From: CAMLHP01 sp035712285
GTDB lineage: Bacteria > Gemmatimonadota > Gemmatimonadetes > Gemmatimonadales > GWC2-71-9
DNA length: 49,348 nt
Reading direction: 5' to 3'
Assembly: GCA_035712285.1 (NCBI GenBank)
Contig: DASTBA010000169.1
Span: 1-49,348 of the forward strand
Translations under genes and position numbers: made by a program
Notes under the pieces: model-generated
Seen by the model: the letters and a program-made list of their open reading frames with translations, nothing else
Databases searched by the model: none
Told to the model about the DNA's origin: nothing
Shown: one piece after another, positions 42,595 to 49,348 of the stretch
How positions within the stretch are numbered: position 1 is the stretch's first letter
Layout: each line of letters opens with the position of its first letter

Positions 42595-43935
42595 TTACCC
42601 GGGGAATCCGCCGCGGCGGAAGGGCATGGCGCCCAGTCCCCCCGGCTTCCCCGCGATCTTCATGACCTTCTGCATCTGCTTGAACTGCGTCACCAGCTGA
42701 TTCACTTCCTGCACCGGGCGGCCGGCACCCCTGGCAATCCGGAGCCGGCGCGAGCCGTTGAGCACGTCGGGATCCTTCCGCTCGCCCGGCGTCATGGCGA
42801 GGACGATCGCCTCCACGTGCTTGAGCTTCCGGTCATCCACCTTCGCGGCCGAGAGTATCGCCGGGTTTACCCCCGGCAGCATTCCCAGGACGTTCTTGAG
42901 CGGCCCGAGCTTCTGCATCTGCCGCATGGCGGCGAGGAAGTCCTCGAGATCGAGGCCCTTCTTCGAGCCGGCCTTCTTCGCGAGCCGCTCGGCCTCGCGC
43001 TCGTCAATGGTCTGCTGCGCCTTCTCCACCAGCGACAGCACGTCGCCCTGCTGGAGAATCCGGCCGGCCATCCGGTCGGGATGGAAGGGCTCCAGCCCGT
43101 CCATCTTCTCGCCCACACCCACGAACTTGATCGGCGCACGGGTGACCCCGTAGATCGAGAGCGCCGCGCCGCCGCGGGCATCGCCGTCCATCTTGGTAAG
43201 CACCACGCCGGTGATGTCGAGCGCGTCGTGGAAGCCCTGGGCGATCCGCACCGCGTCCTGGCCGGTCATGCCGTCGGCCACGAGGAGAATCTCGACCGGC
43301 CTGACCGCGGCCTTGAGCCGGCGGAGCTCGTCCATCATCTCGTCGTCGATCTGCAGGCGGCCGGCGGTGTCCACGATGACGGTGCGCGCCCGGGCCTTGC
43401 CGGCCTCCTCGATGCCCCGCTTCACCAGGGCGACGACGTCCTTCTGTCCCGGATCGGTGTAGACACCGACGCCCACCTGGTTGGCCAGCGTGGCCAGCTG
43501 GTCCGCTGCCGCGGGGCGATAGACGTCCGCGGCCACCAGGTACGGGGCCTTCTGCTCCGCCTTGAGCCGGCGGGCCAGCTTGCCGGCGGTGGTGGTCTTG
43601 CCGCTGCCCTGGAGCCCCACGATCAGGAAGACCGAGGGCGGCACCGTGGCAAAGGCGAGCGGGGCCTGTTTCTCGCCCAGCAGCGCCACCAGCTCGTCGT
43701 AGACGATCTTGACCAGCTGCTGCCCGGGGCGGACCCCCTGCAGGATCTTCTCGCCGACCGCCTTCTCCTGCACCCGCTCCAGGAACTCGCGGGTCAGGTC
43801 GAAGCTCACGTCGGCTTCGAGCAGGACCCGCCGGATCTCGCGAAGTCCTTCCCGGACCGCATCTTCCGTGAGCGCCCCGCGGCCCGTGAGCTTCTGCAGC
43901 GTGGCGGTCAGTTTCTGGGAAAGCTCGTCAAACAT
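42595..43935 (-). CDS. ffh: Signal recognition particle protein Ffh
   Basis: A 446-residue SRP54-type GTPase. An N-domain (ELSQKLTATLQKLTGRG) leads to the G-domain: G1 GLQGSGKTTTAGKLA (about 107-121), G3 DTAGR and G4 TKMDGDARGG. The methionine-rich M-domain follows, with GSRRLRIARGAGRPVQEVNQL and a Gly-rich end. It binds 4.5S RNA and targets membrane proteins. ATG 43935 was chosen; the frame runs far upstream, but the conserved sequence MFDELSQ starts here and a promoter lies just upstream. It leads the six-gene translation operon. Confidence 0.97.
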   Translation of the reverse strand: MFDELSQKLTATLQKLTGRGALTEDAVREGLREIRRVLLEADVSFDLTREFLERVQEKAVGEKILQGVRPGQQLVKIVYDELVALLGEKQAPLAFATVPPSVFLIVGLQGSGKTTTAGKLARRLKAEQKAPYLVAADVYRPAAADQLATLANQVGVGVYTDPGQKDVVALVKRGIEEAGKARARTVIVDTAGRLQIDDEMMDELRRLKAAVRPVEILLVADGMTGQDAVRIAQGFHDALDITGVVLTKMDGDARGGAALSIYGVTRAPIKFVGVGEKMDGLEPFHPDRMAGRILQQGDVLSLVEKAQQTIDEREAERLAKKAGSKKGLDLEDFLAAMRQMQKLGPLKNVLGMLPGVNPAILSAAKVDDRKLKHVEAIVLAMTPGERKDPDVLNGSRRLRIARGAGRPVQEVNQLVTQFKQMQKVMKIAGKPGGLGAMPFRRGGFPG

Positions 43936-43945
43936 ATAGCCGTTA

Positions 43946-43974
43946 AACGTAGCTCCGAGGCGGGGTTGGTTCAA
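43946..43974 (-). promoter_or_regulatory. ffh operon promoter candidate (-35 and -10)
   Basis: On the minus strand TTGAAC (43969-43974), 17 bp, TACGTT (43946-43951), then 10 nt to the ATG. It is the best-looking promoter in the window and implies a leader of only about 4 nt. Confidence 0.6.
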
Positions 43975-44002
43975 GGCATGGACGCGGGACGCGCGACATG
44001 GG

Positions 44003-44057
44003 GGCTGCCGTTCGCTGTCATTGCGAGCAGGCGAGCGTGCGAAGCAATCGGGCAGCC
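44003..44057. repeat. Long imperfect palindromic repeat upstream of ffh
   Basis: GGCTGCC (44003-44009) and GGCAGCC (44051-44057) enclose ATTGC (44020-44024) and GCAAT (44044-44048), with GCGAG repeated in the loop. It resembles a widespread intergenic element that contains CATTGCGAG...GCGAAGCAATC (from memory). It lies in the 181-bp divergent spacer between ffh and the TetR gene. Confidence 0.55.
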
Positions 44058-44096
44058 GGACCGGGATCAGATCGGCTCGCACTTGCCCATGGACTG

Positions 44097-44110
44097 ATTG
44101 AATGTTCAAT
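44097..44110. promoter_or_regulatory. Palindromic operator candidate for the TetR-efflux operon
   Basis: ATTGAA-TG-TTCAAT is a perfect 6+6 inverted repeat ending 6 nt before the TetR start codon. It would overlap the promoter (TTGCCC at 44083-44088 as -35). TetR-family proteins usually autoregulate through such sites. Confidence 0.55.
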
Positions 44111-44116
44111 TAAGGC

Positions 44117-44785
44117 ATGCCACGCACCCGCGCCGTCGACCCTGCGCCCACCACCATCCTCGACGCCGCCGAGCGGCTCTTCGCCGAGCGGGGGTTCCGC
44201 GCCGCCACCATCCAGGAGCTGGGCAAGGCGTCGGGGCTCTCCCCCGCCCTCATCTACTACTACTACCACGACAAGGCCGGGCTCTACCGGGCGGTCATTA
44301 GCCGCATCGTCCATACCCTCGCCGAGCGCGGCCTCGCGCGGCTGGGCGCGAGCACCGATCCCGCCGACGGGGTCCGCGCCATCGTGGAGGTCCAGGCCGG
44401 CTACATGCTGGAGCACCCGCATCTCGCCCGCCTGATGGCCCGCGAGCTGGTGAACGAAGGCGGTGCCACCGCCCGGAGCGCGATGCGCGACTCCCTCGCC
44501 CACCTCTTTGCCCGGCTCCGCGACCTGATCGCCCTGGGACAGCGCACCGGGCGCTTCCGCCCCGATCTCGACCCTGCCTACGCCGCGGTCAGCACCATCG
44601 CCCAGGTGGCGTGGTTTGCCGTCGCCTCACCGGTGGTCGGCCCGTTGCTCGCCCCGGCGTCCGCCGGGGTGACCGGATCGGCGAAGCGACCACTCAAGGC
44701 CCACCGCCAGCAATTCGCCGCGCACGCGGCGGCATTTGCCCTCTCGGCGCTCGAACGCGATCGCTCCTCCGGAGCCAGACGATGA
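44117..44785 (+). CDS. TetR/AcrR-family transcriptional regulator
   Basis: A 222-residue regulator with the TetR helix-turn-helix at residues ~12-60 (TILDAAERLFAERGFRAATIQELGKASGLSPALIYYYYHDKAGLYRAV, shown in parts: AAERLFAERGF, LSPALIYYYYHDKAGLY). The C-terminal ligand domain is helical and matches the CerR/YbiH-type regulators that lie next to efflux ABC genes. It likely represses its own operon. It overlaps the HlyD gene by 4 bp, and a palindromic operator candidate lies immediately upstream. Confidence 0.92.
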   Translation: MPRTRAVDPAPTTILDAAERLFAERGFRAATIQELGKASGLSPALIYYYYHDKAGLYRAVISRIVHTLAERGLARLGASTDPADGVRAIVEVQAGYMLEHPHLARLMARELVNEGGATARSAMRDSLAHLFARLRDLIALGQRTGRFRPDLDPAYAAVSTIAQVAWFAVASPVVGPLLAPASAGVTGSAKRPLKAHRQQFAAHAAAFALSALERDRSSGARR

Positions 44786-45735
44786 CCAGACGACTCTTCA
44801 CGCTCCTGCTGCTTGGTATCTCCGCCTGCGCCGGCGAGCGCACCCTCACGGTGCGCGGGACGGTGGAGATCGACCAGGTGAACGTGGCCCCGCAGATGGC
44901 AGCCCGCGTGCTGGCGATGCGCGTGAACGAGGGCGACCATGTCGCACCGGGTGATACCATCGCGATCCTCGGCGTGGCCGACGCCGGTGCCCAGATGGCG
45001 GCGAGGGAGGCGCGGGTGGCCGCCGCGGAGGCCGCACTCCGGGACTTGCAGGCCGGAGCGCGCGTGCCGGAGATACGGAAGGCCCAGGCCGATCTCCAGG
45101 CCGCCGATGCTGAGGCAGCCCGTACAGCCACCGAGCTGGAGCGCGCGCGGTCGTTGGTGCGAGACACCGTGATCAGCCAGCGGGACTACGACGCGGCGGC
45201 TGCCGCCGCACGGGTGGCGACGGAGCGGCGCGATGCCGCGCGGCAGACACTGCGGCTGCTCCAGCAAGGGAGCCGGCCCGCCCAGATCAGCGCAGCCCAG
45301 GCGGAACTCCGCCAGGCCAGGGCCGATCTCGCCGGGACCGGATCGCGGCTGGGAGACCTGGTCCTGGTCAGCCCTGTGGCCGGGACCGTGCTGGTGCGGG
45401 CAGCGGAACCCGGCGACGTCCTCTCCGCCGGGATACCGGCAGCGGTCGTGGGAGACACGGGGCGGCTCTACGTCCGCGCATACGCCACGCAGCGCGCACT
45501 GCAGTCGGTGAAAGCCGGAACGCCCGCCATGGTCACGCCCGACGGATGGACCCGTGGAGTCCCCGCCACCGTCGCGAGCATCCAGCCGGCGGCGGAGTTC
45601 ACGCCGAGAGTGGCACTCACCGAGGACGAGCGGGCCGACCTGCTCTTCGGCGTGCGGCTCAAGCTGCAATCACCGCTGCCGGCCGGGCTCTGGACCGTCG
45701 TGCACTTCGGCACCGCCGCAGGCTCGGCGCGATGA
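44782..45735 (+). CDS. HlyD-family membrane fusion protein (periplasmic adaptor)
   Basis: A 317-residue protein with an N-terminal lipoprotein-like signal ending in LLLLGISAC. The lipoyl-like half VNVAPQMAARVLAMRVNEGDHVAPGD (shown as AARVLAMRVNEGD) is followed by a long coiled coil (about 70-185; RVAAAEAALRDLQAG, AQAELRQARADLAG), then LVSPVAGTVLVRAAEPGDV and a beta-barrel domain. It bridges the inner-membrane ABC transporter to an outer-membrane channel such as a TolC-like protein. It is coupled to both neighbours by 4-bp overlaps. No TolC-like gene is in this window. Confidence 0.88.
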   Translation: MTRRLFTLLLLGISACAGERTLTVRGTVEIDQVNVAPQMAARVLAMRVNEGDHVAPGDTIAILGVADAGAQMAAREARVAAAEAALRDLQAGARVPEIRKAQADLQAADAEAARTATELERARSLVRDTVISQRDYDAAAAAARVATERRDAARQTLRLLQQGSRPAQISAAQAELRQARADLAGTGSRLGDLVLVSPVAGTVLVRAAEPGDVLSAGIPAAVVGDTGRLYVRAYATQRALQSVKAGTPAMVTPDGWTRGVPATVASIQPAAEFTPRVALTEDERADLLFGVRLKLQSPLPAGLWTVVHFGTAAGSAR

Positions 45736-46490
45736 CCGCCGCACTCGCTGCCGGCGCAGCCGTCCGCACCGAGCGGCTCCGCAAGGTGTACGGATCGCTC
45801 GTGGCCGTCGCGGGGCTCGACCTCGTCATTCCGCGCGGGGAGGTGTTCGGCCTGCTGGGCCCGAACGGTTCCGGCAAGACCACCACGATCCGGATGCTCA
45901 CCGGGCTCATCGCCCCGACGTCGGGCAGCGCGCAGGTCGCCGGCATCGACGTGGTGGCCAACCCGGAGGCGGTGCGGCAGCGCATCGGCTACATGTCCCA
46001 GCGCTTCGGGTTGTACGAGGACCTGACGGTGCGGGAGAACCTCCAGTTCTACAGCGAGCTCTATGGCGTAGTCGGCACCGAAGGCCGCCAGCGACGCGCC
46101 GAAGTGCTGCGCGAGTTCGGCCTGGAGCCGCGCGCCGCACAGCTGGCCGGCGCGCTGTCCGGCGGCTGGAAACAGCGGCTGGCGCTCGCCTGTGCCACGG
46201 CCCATCGCCCCGATCTCGTTTTCCTCGACGAACCCACCGCCGGCGTGGACCCGGCGGCGCGCCGTCACTTCTGGCGGATCATCAGCGAACGGGCACATGC
46301 CGGGCTCACGGTCCTCGTCACCACTCATTACATGGACGAGGCGGAGCGCTGCGACCGGCTGGCGCTGCTCTCGCGCGGCGAGCTCATCGCGGTGGGGACA
46401 CCGGCAGAGATCCGCGCGCACTTCGGCATGGATTCCATCGAGGACGTGTTCATCGCCCTGCAGCAGAAGGACGAGGGAGCGCTCACGTGA
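45732..46490 (+). CDS. ABC efflux transporter ATPase subunit
   Basis: A 252-residue single-domain ATPase: Walker A GPNGSGKTTT (about 45), Q-loop YMSQRFGLYEDLTV, signature LSGGWKQRLALACA, Walker B LVFLDEPTAGVDP and switch TTHYMDEAE. This is the CcmA/YbhF-like family that pairs with ABC-2 permeases. The E. coli YbhF has two ATPase domains; this has one, so it should form a homodimer. ATG overlaps the HlyD stop by 4 bp. Confidence 0.93.
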   Translation: MTAALAAGAAVRTERLRKVYGSLVAVAGLDLVIPRGEVFGLLGPNGSGKTTTIRMLTGLIAPTSGSAQVAGIDVVANPEAVRQRIGYMSQRFGLYEDLTVRENLQFYSELYGVVGTEGRQRRAEVLREFGLEPRAAQLAGALSGGWKQRLALACATAHRPDLVFLDEPTAGVDPAARRHFWRIISERAHAGLTVLVTTHYMDEAERCDRLALLSRGELIAVGTPAEIRAHFGMDSIEDVFIALQQKDEGALT

Positions 46491-47614
46491 CCGCCGGGGA
46501 CCGCATTCGGCGCTGGACGCTCTGGCCGATGCTCTGGAAGGAGGTGGCGCAGCTCCGGCGCGACCGCTTCACCCTCGCCATGATGATCGGCATCCCCGCC
46601 ATCCAGCTGGTGCTCTTCGGCTACGCCATCCAGATGGACGTCCGCCACCAGAAACTGCTGGTGCTGGACCAGGCACGAACCGAAGAAAGCCGGCTGCTGG
46701 TACACACCCTGGTCAATACCGGCACCTTTGACTTCCAGGGTGAAGTCTCCAGCCGGCACGACCTGGAGCAGCGGATCGCCCGCGGAGACGCGCGCGCCGG
46801 CATCGTCATCCCGCGCCGCTACACCCGGGACCTGCTTCGCGGCAACGGCGCCTCGGCGCAGTTCGTGGTGGATGCCTCGGACCCGCTGGCGGCCAACGGC
46901 GCCATCGCGGCGGCGGGCCAGGCCGGCCTCGTGCGAAGTCAGGCGCTGGTGCGGGCGCGCGGCATCACCGCGCCGATCAGCATCGCCATCCGCCCGCTCT
47001 ACAACCCGGCGGTGCGGACGGCGGTGTTCATCGTGCCCGGCATCATCGGCGTGCTGCTCTCCCTCACCATGGTGCTGGTGGCCAGCATGGCGGTGGTGCG
47101 GGAGCGGGAGCGCGGCACGCTGGAGCAGCTGGTCGTCACGCCGATCGGCAAGACCAGCATCATGCTGGGCAAGATGTTGCCGTATCTCATCCTGGGCTAC
47201 GTGCAGATCTTCGTGATCCTGGGCCTCGGCAGCCTGCTCTTCGGGATCCCTTTTCGCGGCTCGGTGACCCTCTTCCTGCTGCTCAGCTTCCCGTTCATTC
47301 TCGCCAGTCTCGGCGTGGGCATGCTGATGTCCACCCTGGTCCGGACCCAGGCCCAGGCAATCCAGCTCGGCTTCTTCTACATGCTGCCCAACATCCTGAT
47401 GTCGGGGTTCATGTTTCCCCGTGGTGCCATGCCCCAGGTGGCGCAGTGGATCGCGGCCGCGCTGCCGCTGACCTATTTCCTCGACGTGCTGCGCGGCATC
47501 CTGCTGAAAGGGGTCGGCCTGGGCGCGCTGTGGCGGGACGCGGCAATCCTGGTGGGCTTCACCGTGGTGCTGGTCGCCGCGGCGACGGTGCGATTCCGGA
47601 AAGGACTTGAGTAG
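46487..47614 (+). CDS. ABC-2 type efflux permease
   Basis: A 375-residue permease of the YbhR/YhhJ type. The N-terminal helix (RFTLAMMIGIPAIQLVLFGYAI) is followed by a large periplasmic domain (about 50-175; NTGTFDFQGEV, IVIPRRYTRDLL), then five more helices with VFIVPGIIGVLLSLTMVLVA, RERGTLEQLVVTPI and LPNILMSGFMFPRGAMP. It forms the membrane part of the efflux pump. Only one permease gene is present, so it likely homodimerises, unlike the YbhS-YbhR pair. GTG overlaps the ATPase stop by 4 bp. Confidence 0.9.
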   Translation: MTAGDRIRRWTLWPMLWKEVAQLRRDRFTLAMMIGIPAIQLVLFGYAIQMDVRHQKLLVLDQARTEESRLLVHTLVNTGTFDFQGEVSSRHDLEQRIARGDARAGIVIPRRYTRDLLRGNGASAQFVVDASDPLAANGAIAAAGQAGLVRSQALVRARGITAPISIAIRPLYNPAVRTAVFIVPGIIGVLLSLTMVLVASMAVVRERERGTLEQLVVTPIGKTSIMLGKMLPYLILGYVQIFVILGLGSLLFGIPFRGSVTLFLLLSFPFILASLGVGMLMSTLVRTQAQAIQLGFFYMLPNILMSGFMFPRGAMPQVAQWIAAALPLTYFLDVLRGILLKGVGLGALWRDAAILVGFTVVLVAAATVRFRKGLE

Positions 47615-47637
47615 GGCGAAGAGCACGACAACAATGG

Positions 47638-47657
47638 ATTCCCGCTTGCGCGGGAAT
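47638..47657. repeat. REP-like hairpin downstream of the ABC permease
   Basis: ATTCCCGC (47638-47645), loop TTGC, GCGGGAAT (47650-47657) is a perfect 8-bp hairpin. It resembles the common CATTCCCGC...GCGGGAATC dispersed element. It may also stop transcription from the efflux operon. Confidence 0.6.
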
Positions 47658-47674
47658 GACGGCCCACGAGCACC

Positions 47675-47710
47675 TGCCCGCCCTGTCCGCCTTGCCCGCC
47701 CTGTCCGTCT
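47675..47710. repeat. 18-bp tandem repeat
   Basis: TGCCCGCCCTGTCCGCCT (47675-47692) is followed by a copy with one change (47693-47710) and the start of a third. It lies just upstream of the DUF445 gene. Confidence 0.65.
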
Positions 47711-47746
47711 TGCCGTTCTCGCCCATCCCGCCCATCCTCCAGCCCC

Positions 47747-49297
47747 ATGGACCACCAGACCCTCATCTCCGGCGCCGTCACGATCGGCGTCGGCGCCATC
47801 TCCGGCGGCATCACCAACGCCGTCGCCATCTGGATGCTTTTCCACCCCTACGAGCGGCGCTTCGGGCTCCACGGCGCCATTCCCAAGAACAAGGACCGGC
47901 TCGCCAGGAGCATCGGCAAGACGGTGGGCCAGCGTCTCCTCACCCCCGAGGATCTCTCCTCCCGCCTCGGCGCGCCGCAGGTGCAGGAGGCCTTCGCGAA
48001 GGCGATCGGCAGCGTGCTGGACGGCCTGCTCGAGAAGGAGCGCGGGCCCCTCCGCGAGGAGCTGGGGCCGGATGTGCTGGCGGCGGTGGAGAACCTGGTG
48101 TCGGGCCTCGGCTCGACTGTTGCCGAGCGAGTCGCGAACTGGGCCGACGGGGAGGATTTCGAGCGGATCCTGGACGGATTTCTCGACCGGCTGGTGGCCG
48201 AGGTGGGCGACCGGCCGATCGGTGGCGCGCTGGCGGGCGAACACCGGGACCGGATCGCGGCCAAGGTCCGGGAGTGGGTCACCAGTCTCGCCGAGCACGA
48301 CGAGCTCGAGTCCACCCTGCGCGGGTGGGTCCACGAGCGGCTCGAGAAGATGGCGCATGACCATGCCCCCCTGCTCGACCGCCTGCCCTCGGGGCTGGTC
48401 GGAACGGTCGAGACCGCCATCACCGACTACCTGCCGATGGCGCTGGAGCGACTGAGCGCCGTGCTGGCGGACCCGGCCGCACGCGAGCGGGTGGAGCAGG
48501 CGCTGCGCGACGCCTTCGATCACTCGGTGCGGGAACTTCTCCTGCACGAGCGCATCCTGGCCAAGCTGGTGGTGACCGACAAGACGATCGAGCGGCTGGT
48601 GGACGGGTTCGAGGCGGAAGGGTTCGACCGCTTTGCCGGCGCGCTGGCCGAGCCGGAGATGAAGGCGCAGGTGACGCACGCGGTGAACGATGCGGTGGTG
48701 AACTTCCTCCGGACGCCGCTCTCGGAGCGGCTTCAGCGCCTCACGCCCGGCAAGCGGGAAGCGCTGGAGGCCACGCTGGGCGACTGGCTGCTCCGGGTGG
48801 TACGGGACGACGGAACCCGTGATGCGGTGGCCCGGGCGGCGGACCGCCTGCTCGGCGTGGTGGAGCGCCGTACCTGGGGCGAAGCCATCGGCATGGTGCC
48901 GCGTGAGCGGCTGGTGACGCTGGTACGGGGCATCGTGACCGGCGATCAGGGCCGCCGCTGGGTGGCCGATGCCACCACCCAGGCGGCGGACAAGCTGCTC
49001 TCACGCCCGCTGGGCCGGCCGGCCCGCTGGCTCGCCGACGGGACCACGGAGAAACTCCGCGAGGGGATCGCCCGCGCGGCATGGGGATGGGTGCAGGGAG
49101 AGATTCCGCGCATCGTGCAGCAGCTCGACGTGCAGGAGATGGTGGAGCAGAAGGTGCGGAGCTTCTCGACCCAGCGGATGGAAGAGATCGTGCGCAGCGT
49201 GACCCAGAAGGAGCTCACCCTCATCGTGCAGCTGGGTTACGTCCTCGGCGCGATCGTGGGGGTGATGGCGTTCCTGGTCAATCTGCTGCTGCGGTGA
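47747..49297 (+). CDS. DUF445-family membrane protein
   Basis: A 516-residue protein with a hydrophobic N-terminus (SGAVTIGVGAISGGITNAVAI, shown as GVGAISGGITNAVAIWML, residues ~10-30) and a second helix at the very C-terminus (LGYVLGAIVGVMAFLVNLLLR, shown as GAIVGVMAFLVN). The long middle is helical and charged, with repeats of the type LLTPEDLSSRLGAPQVQEAF, which fits DUF445 (YheB-like). The family is membrane-associated and of unknown function. It has no clear Shine-Dalgarno sequence or promoter and is preceded by repeats. Confidence 0.82.
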   Translation: MDHQTLISGAVTIGVGAISGGITNAVAIWMLFHPYERRFGLHGAIPKNKDRLARSIGKTVGQRLLTPEDLSSRLGAPQVQEAFAKAIGSVLDGLLEKERGPLREELGPDVLAAVENLVSGLGSTVAERVANWADGEDFERILDGFLDRLVAEVGDRPIGGALAGEHRDRIAAKVREWVTSLAEHDELESTLRGWVHERLEKMAHDHAPLLDRLPSGLVGTVETAITDYLPMALERLSAVLADPAARERVEQALRDAFDHSVRELLLHERILAKLVVTDKTIERLVDGFEAEGFDRFAGALAEPEMKAQVTHAVNDAVVNFLRTPLSERLQRLTPGKREALEATLGDWLLRVVRDDGTRDAVARAADRLLGVVERRTWGEAIGMVPRERLVTLVRGIVTGDQGRRWVADATTQAADKLLSRPLGRPARWLADGTTEKLREGIARAAWGWVQGEIPRIVQQLDVQEMVEQKVRSFSTQRMEEIVRSVTQKELTLIVQLGYVLGAIVGVMAFLVNLLLR

Positions 49298-49302
49298 GGC
49301 AA

Positions 49303-49348
49303 CCGTAGGGGCGGGTTAGTAGGGTGGGTCTCAGACCCACCCCTACGG
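49303..49348. repeat. Palindromic repeat at the window edge
   Basis: CCGTAGGGG (49303-49311) pairs with CCCCTACGG (49340-49348), and GGGTGGGTC (49322-49330) with GACCCACCC (49334-49342), loop TCA. The two pairings share bases, so they are alternative folds. It resembles dispersed GTAGGGGCGGGTCT-type intergenic repeats and may extend past the window. Confidence 0.6.

Overview
The window is high-GC bacterial chromosome with almost no spacer between genes. It looks like housekeeping genome, with no phage, transposase, integrase, CRISPR or toxin locus. Several features suggest a Gram-negative-type envelope: an outer-membrane-barrel candidate, lipoproteins, FtsEX with an EnvC-like activator, and two lytic transglycosylases. 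The gene mix, the many 4-bp stop/start overlaps and the frequent lack of Shine-Dalgarno sites in front of operon-leading genes fit Gemmatimonadota best. That placement is an inference from gene style, not from a marker search.

Left part (1-19.1 kb). A leftward pair (EamA exporter, carboxymuconolactone decarboxylase-like fragment) diverges from a rightward operon: lepA, ROK kinase, PfkB kinase, a STAS+HATPase regulator, a STAS+winged-helix regulator, and a Cys/Met-metabolism PLP enzyme. Next comes the division block ftsE-ftsX-envC-like. A leftward GAF-GGDEF diguanylate cyclase follows, divergent from nfo. After nfo are a small barrel-like protein, a metzincin-type lipoprotein, malic enzyme with a phosphotransacetylase-like tail (maeB), PEP carboxykinase (pckA) and an HD-domain phosphohydrolase. 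maeB and pckA together form a C4/C3 (malate-pyruvate, oxaloacetate-PEP) node.

Middle part (19.1-36.8 kb). A leftward operon reads flippase-like membrane protein, ABC exporter, triple-FHA membrane protein, PP2C phosphatase. Divergent to it is uvrA, which meets a PLP decarboxylase tail to tail. An AlkA-type DNA glycosylase diverges from the decarboxylase. Then follow a REP/BIME-like palindrome cluster, a DCC thiol-disulfide protein directly behind tRNA-Asn, and a repeat-rich 340-bp gene-free stretch. holB-moaC-lytic transglycosylase run rightward and collide at their stop codons with a LysM lytic transglycosylase. A leftward cluster of ilvE, a DUF2064-like protein and three unrecognised small proteins lies downstream of tRNA-Lys.

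Right part (36.8-49.3 kb). bioD runs rightward and overlaps the tail of an M1-type aminopeptidase with a HEAT-like C-terminus. A classic leftward operon ffh-rpsP-rimM-trmD-rplS-rnhB follows. A TetR-HlyD-ABC ATPase-ABC permease efflux operon has a palindromic operator candidate at its head. A DUF445 membrane protein and a truncated palindromic repeat close the window.

A recurrent signal across the window is a TANNNT -10-like hexamer placed 5-10 nt before the start codon of operon-leading genes (EamA, lepA, ftsE, flippase-like, uvrA, decarboxylase, holB, ilvE, ffh). This suggests leaderless or nearly leaderless transcription. I found no clearly new defence or mobile system. The best candidates for undescribed biology are the STAS/HATPase regulatory pair in the lepA operon, the small-protein cluster behind ilvE, and the repeat-rich tRNA-Asn/holB spacer.
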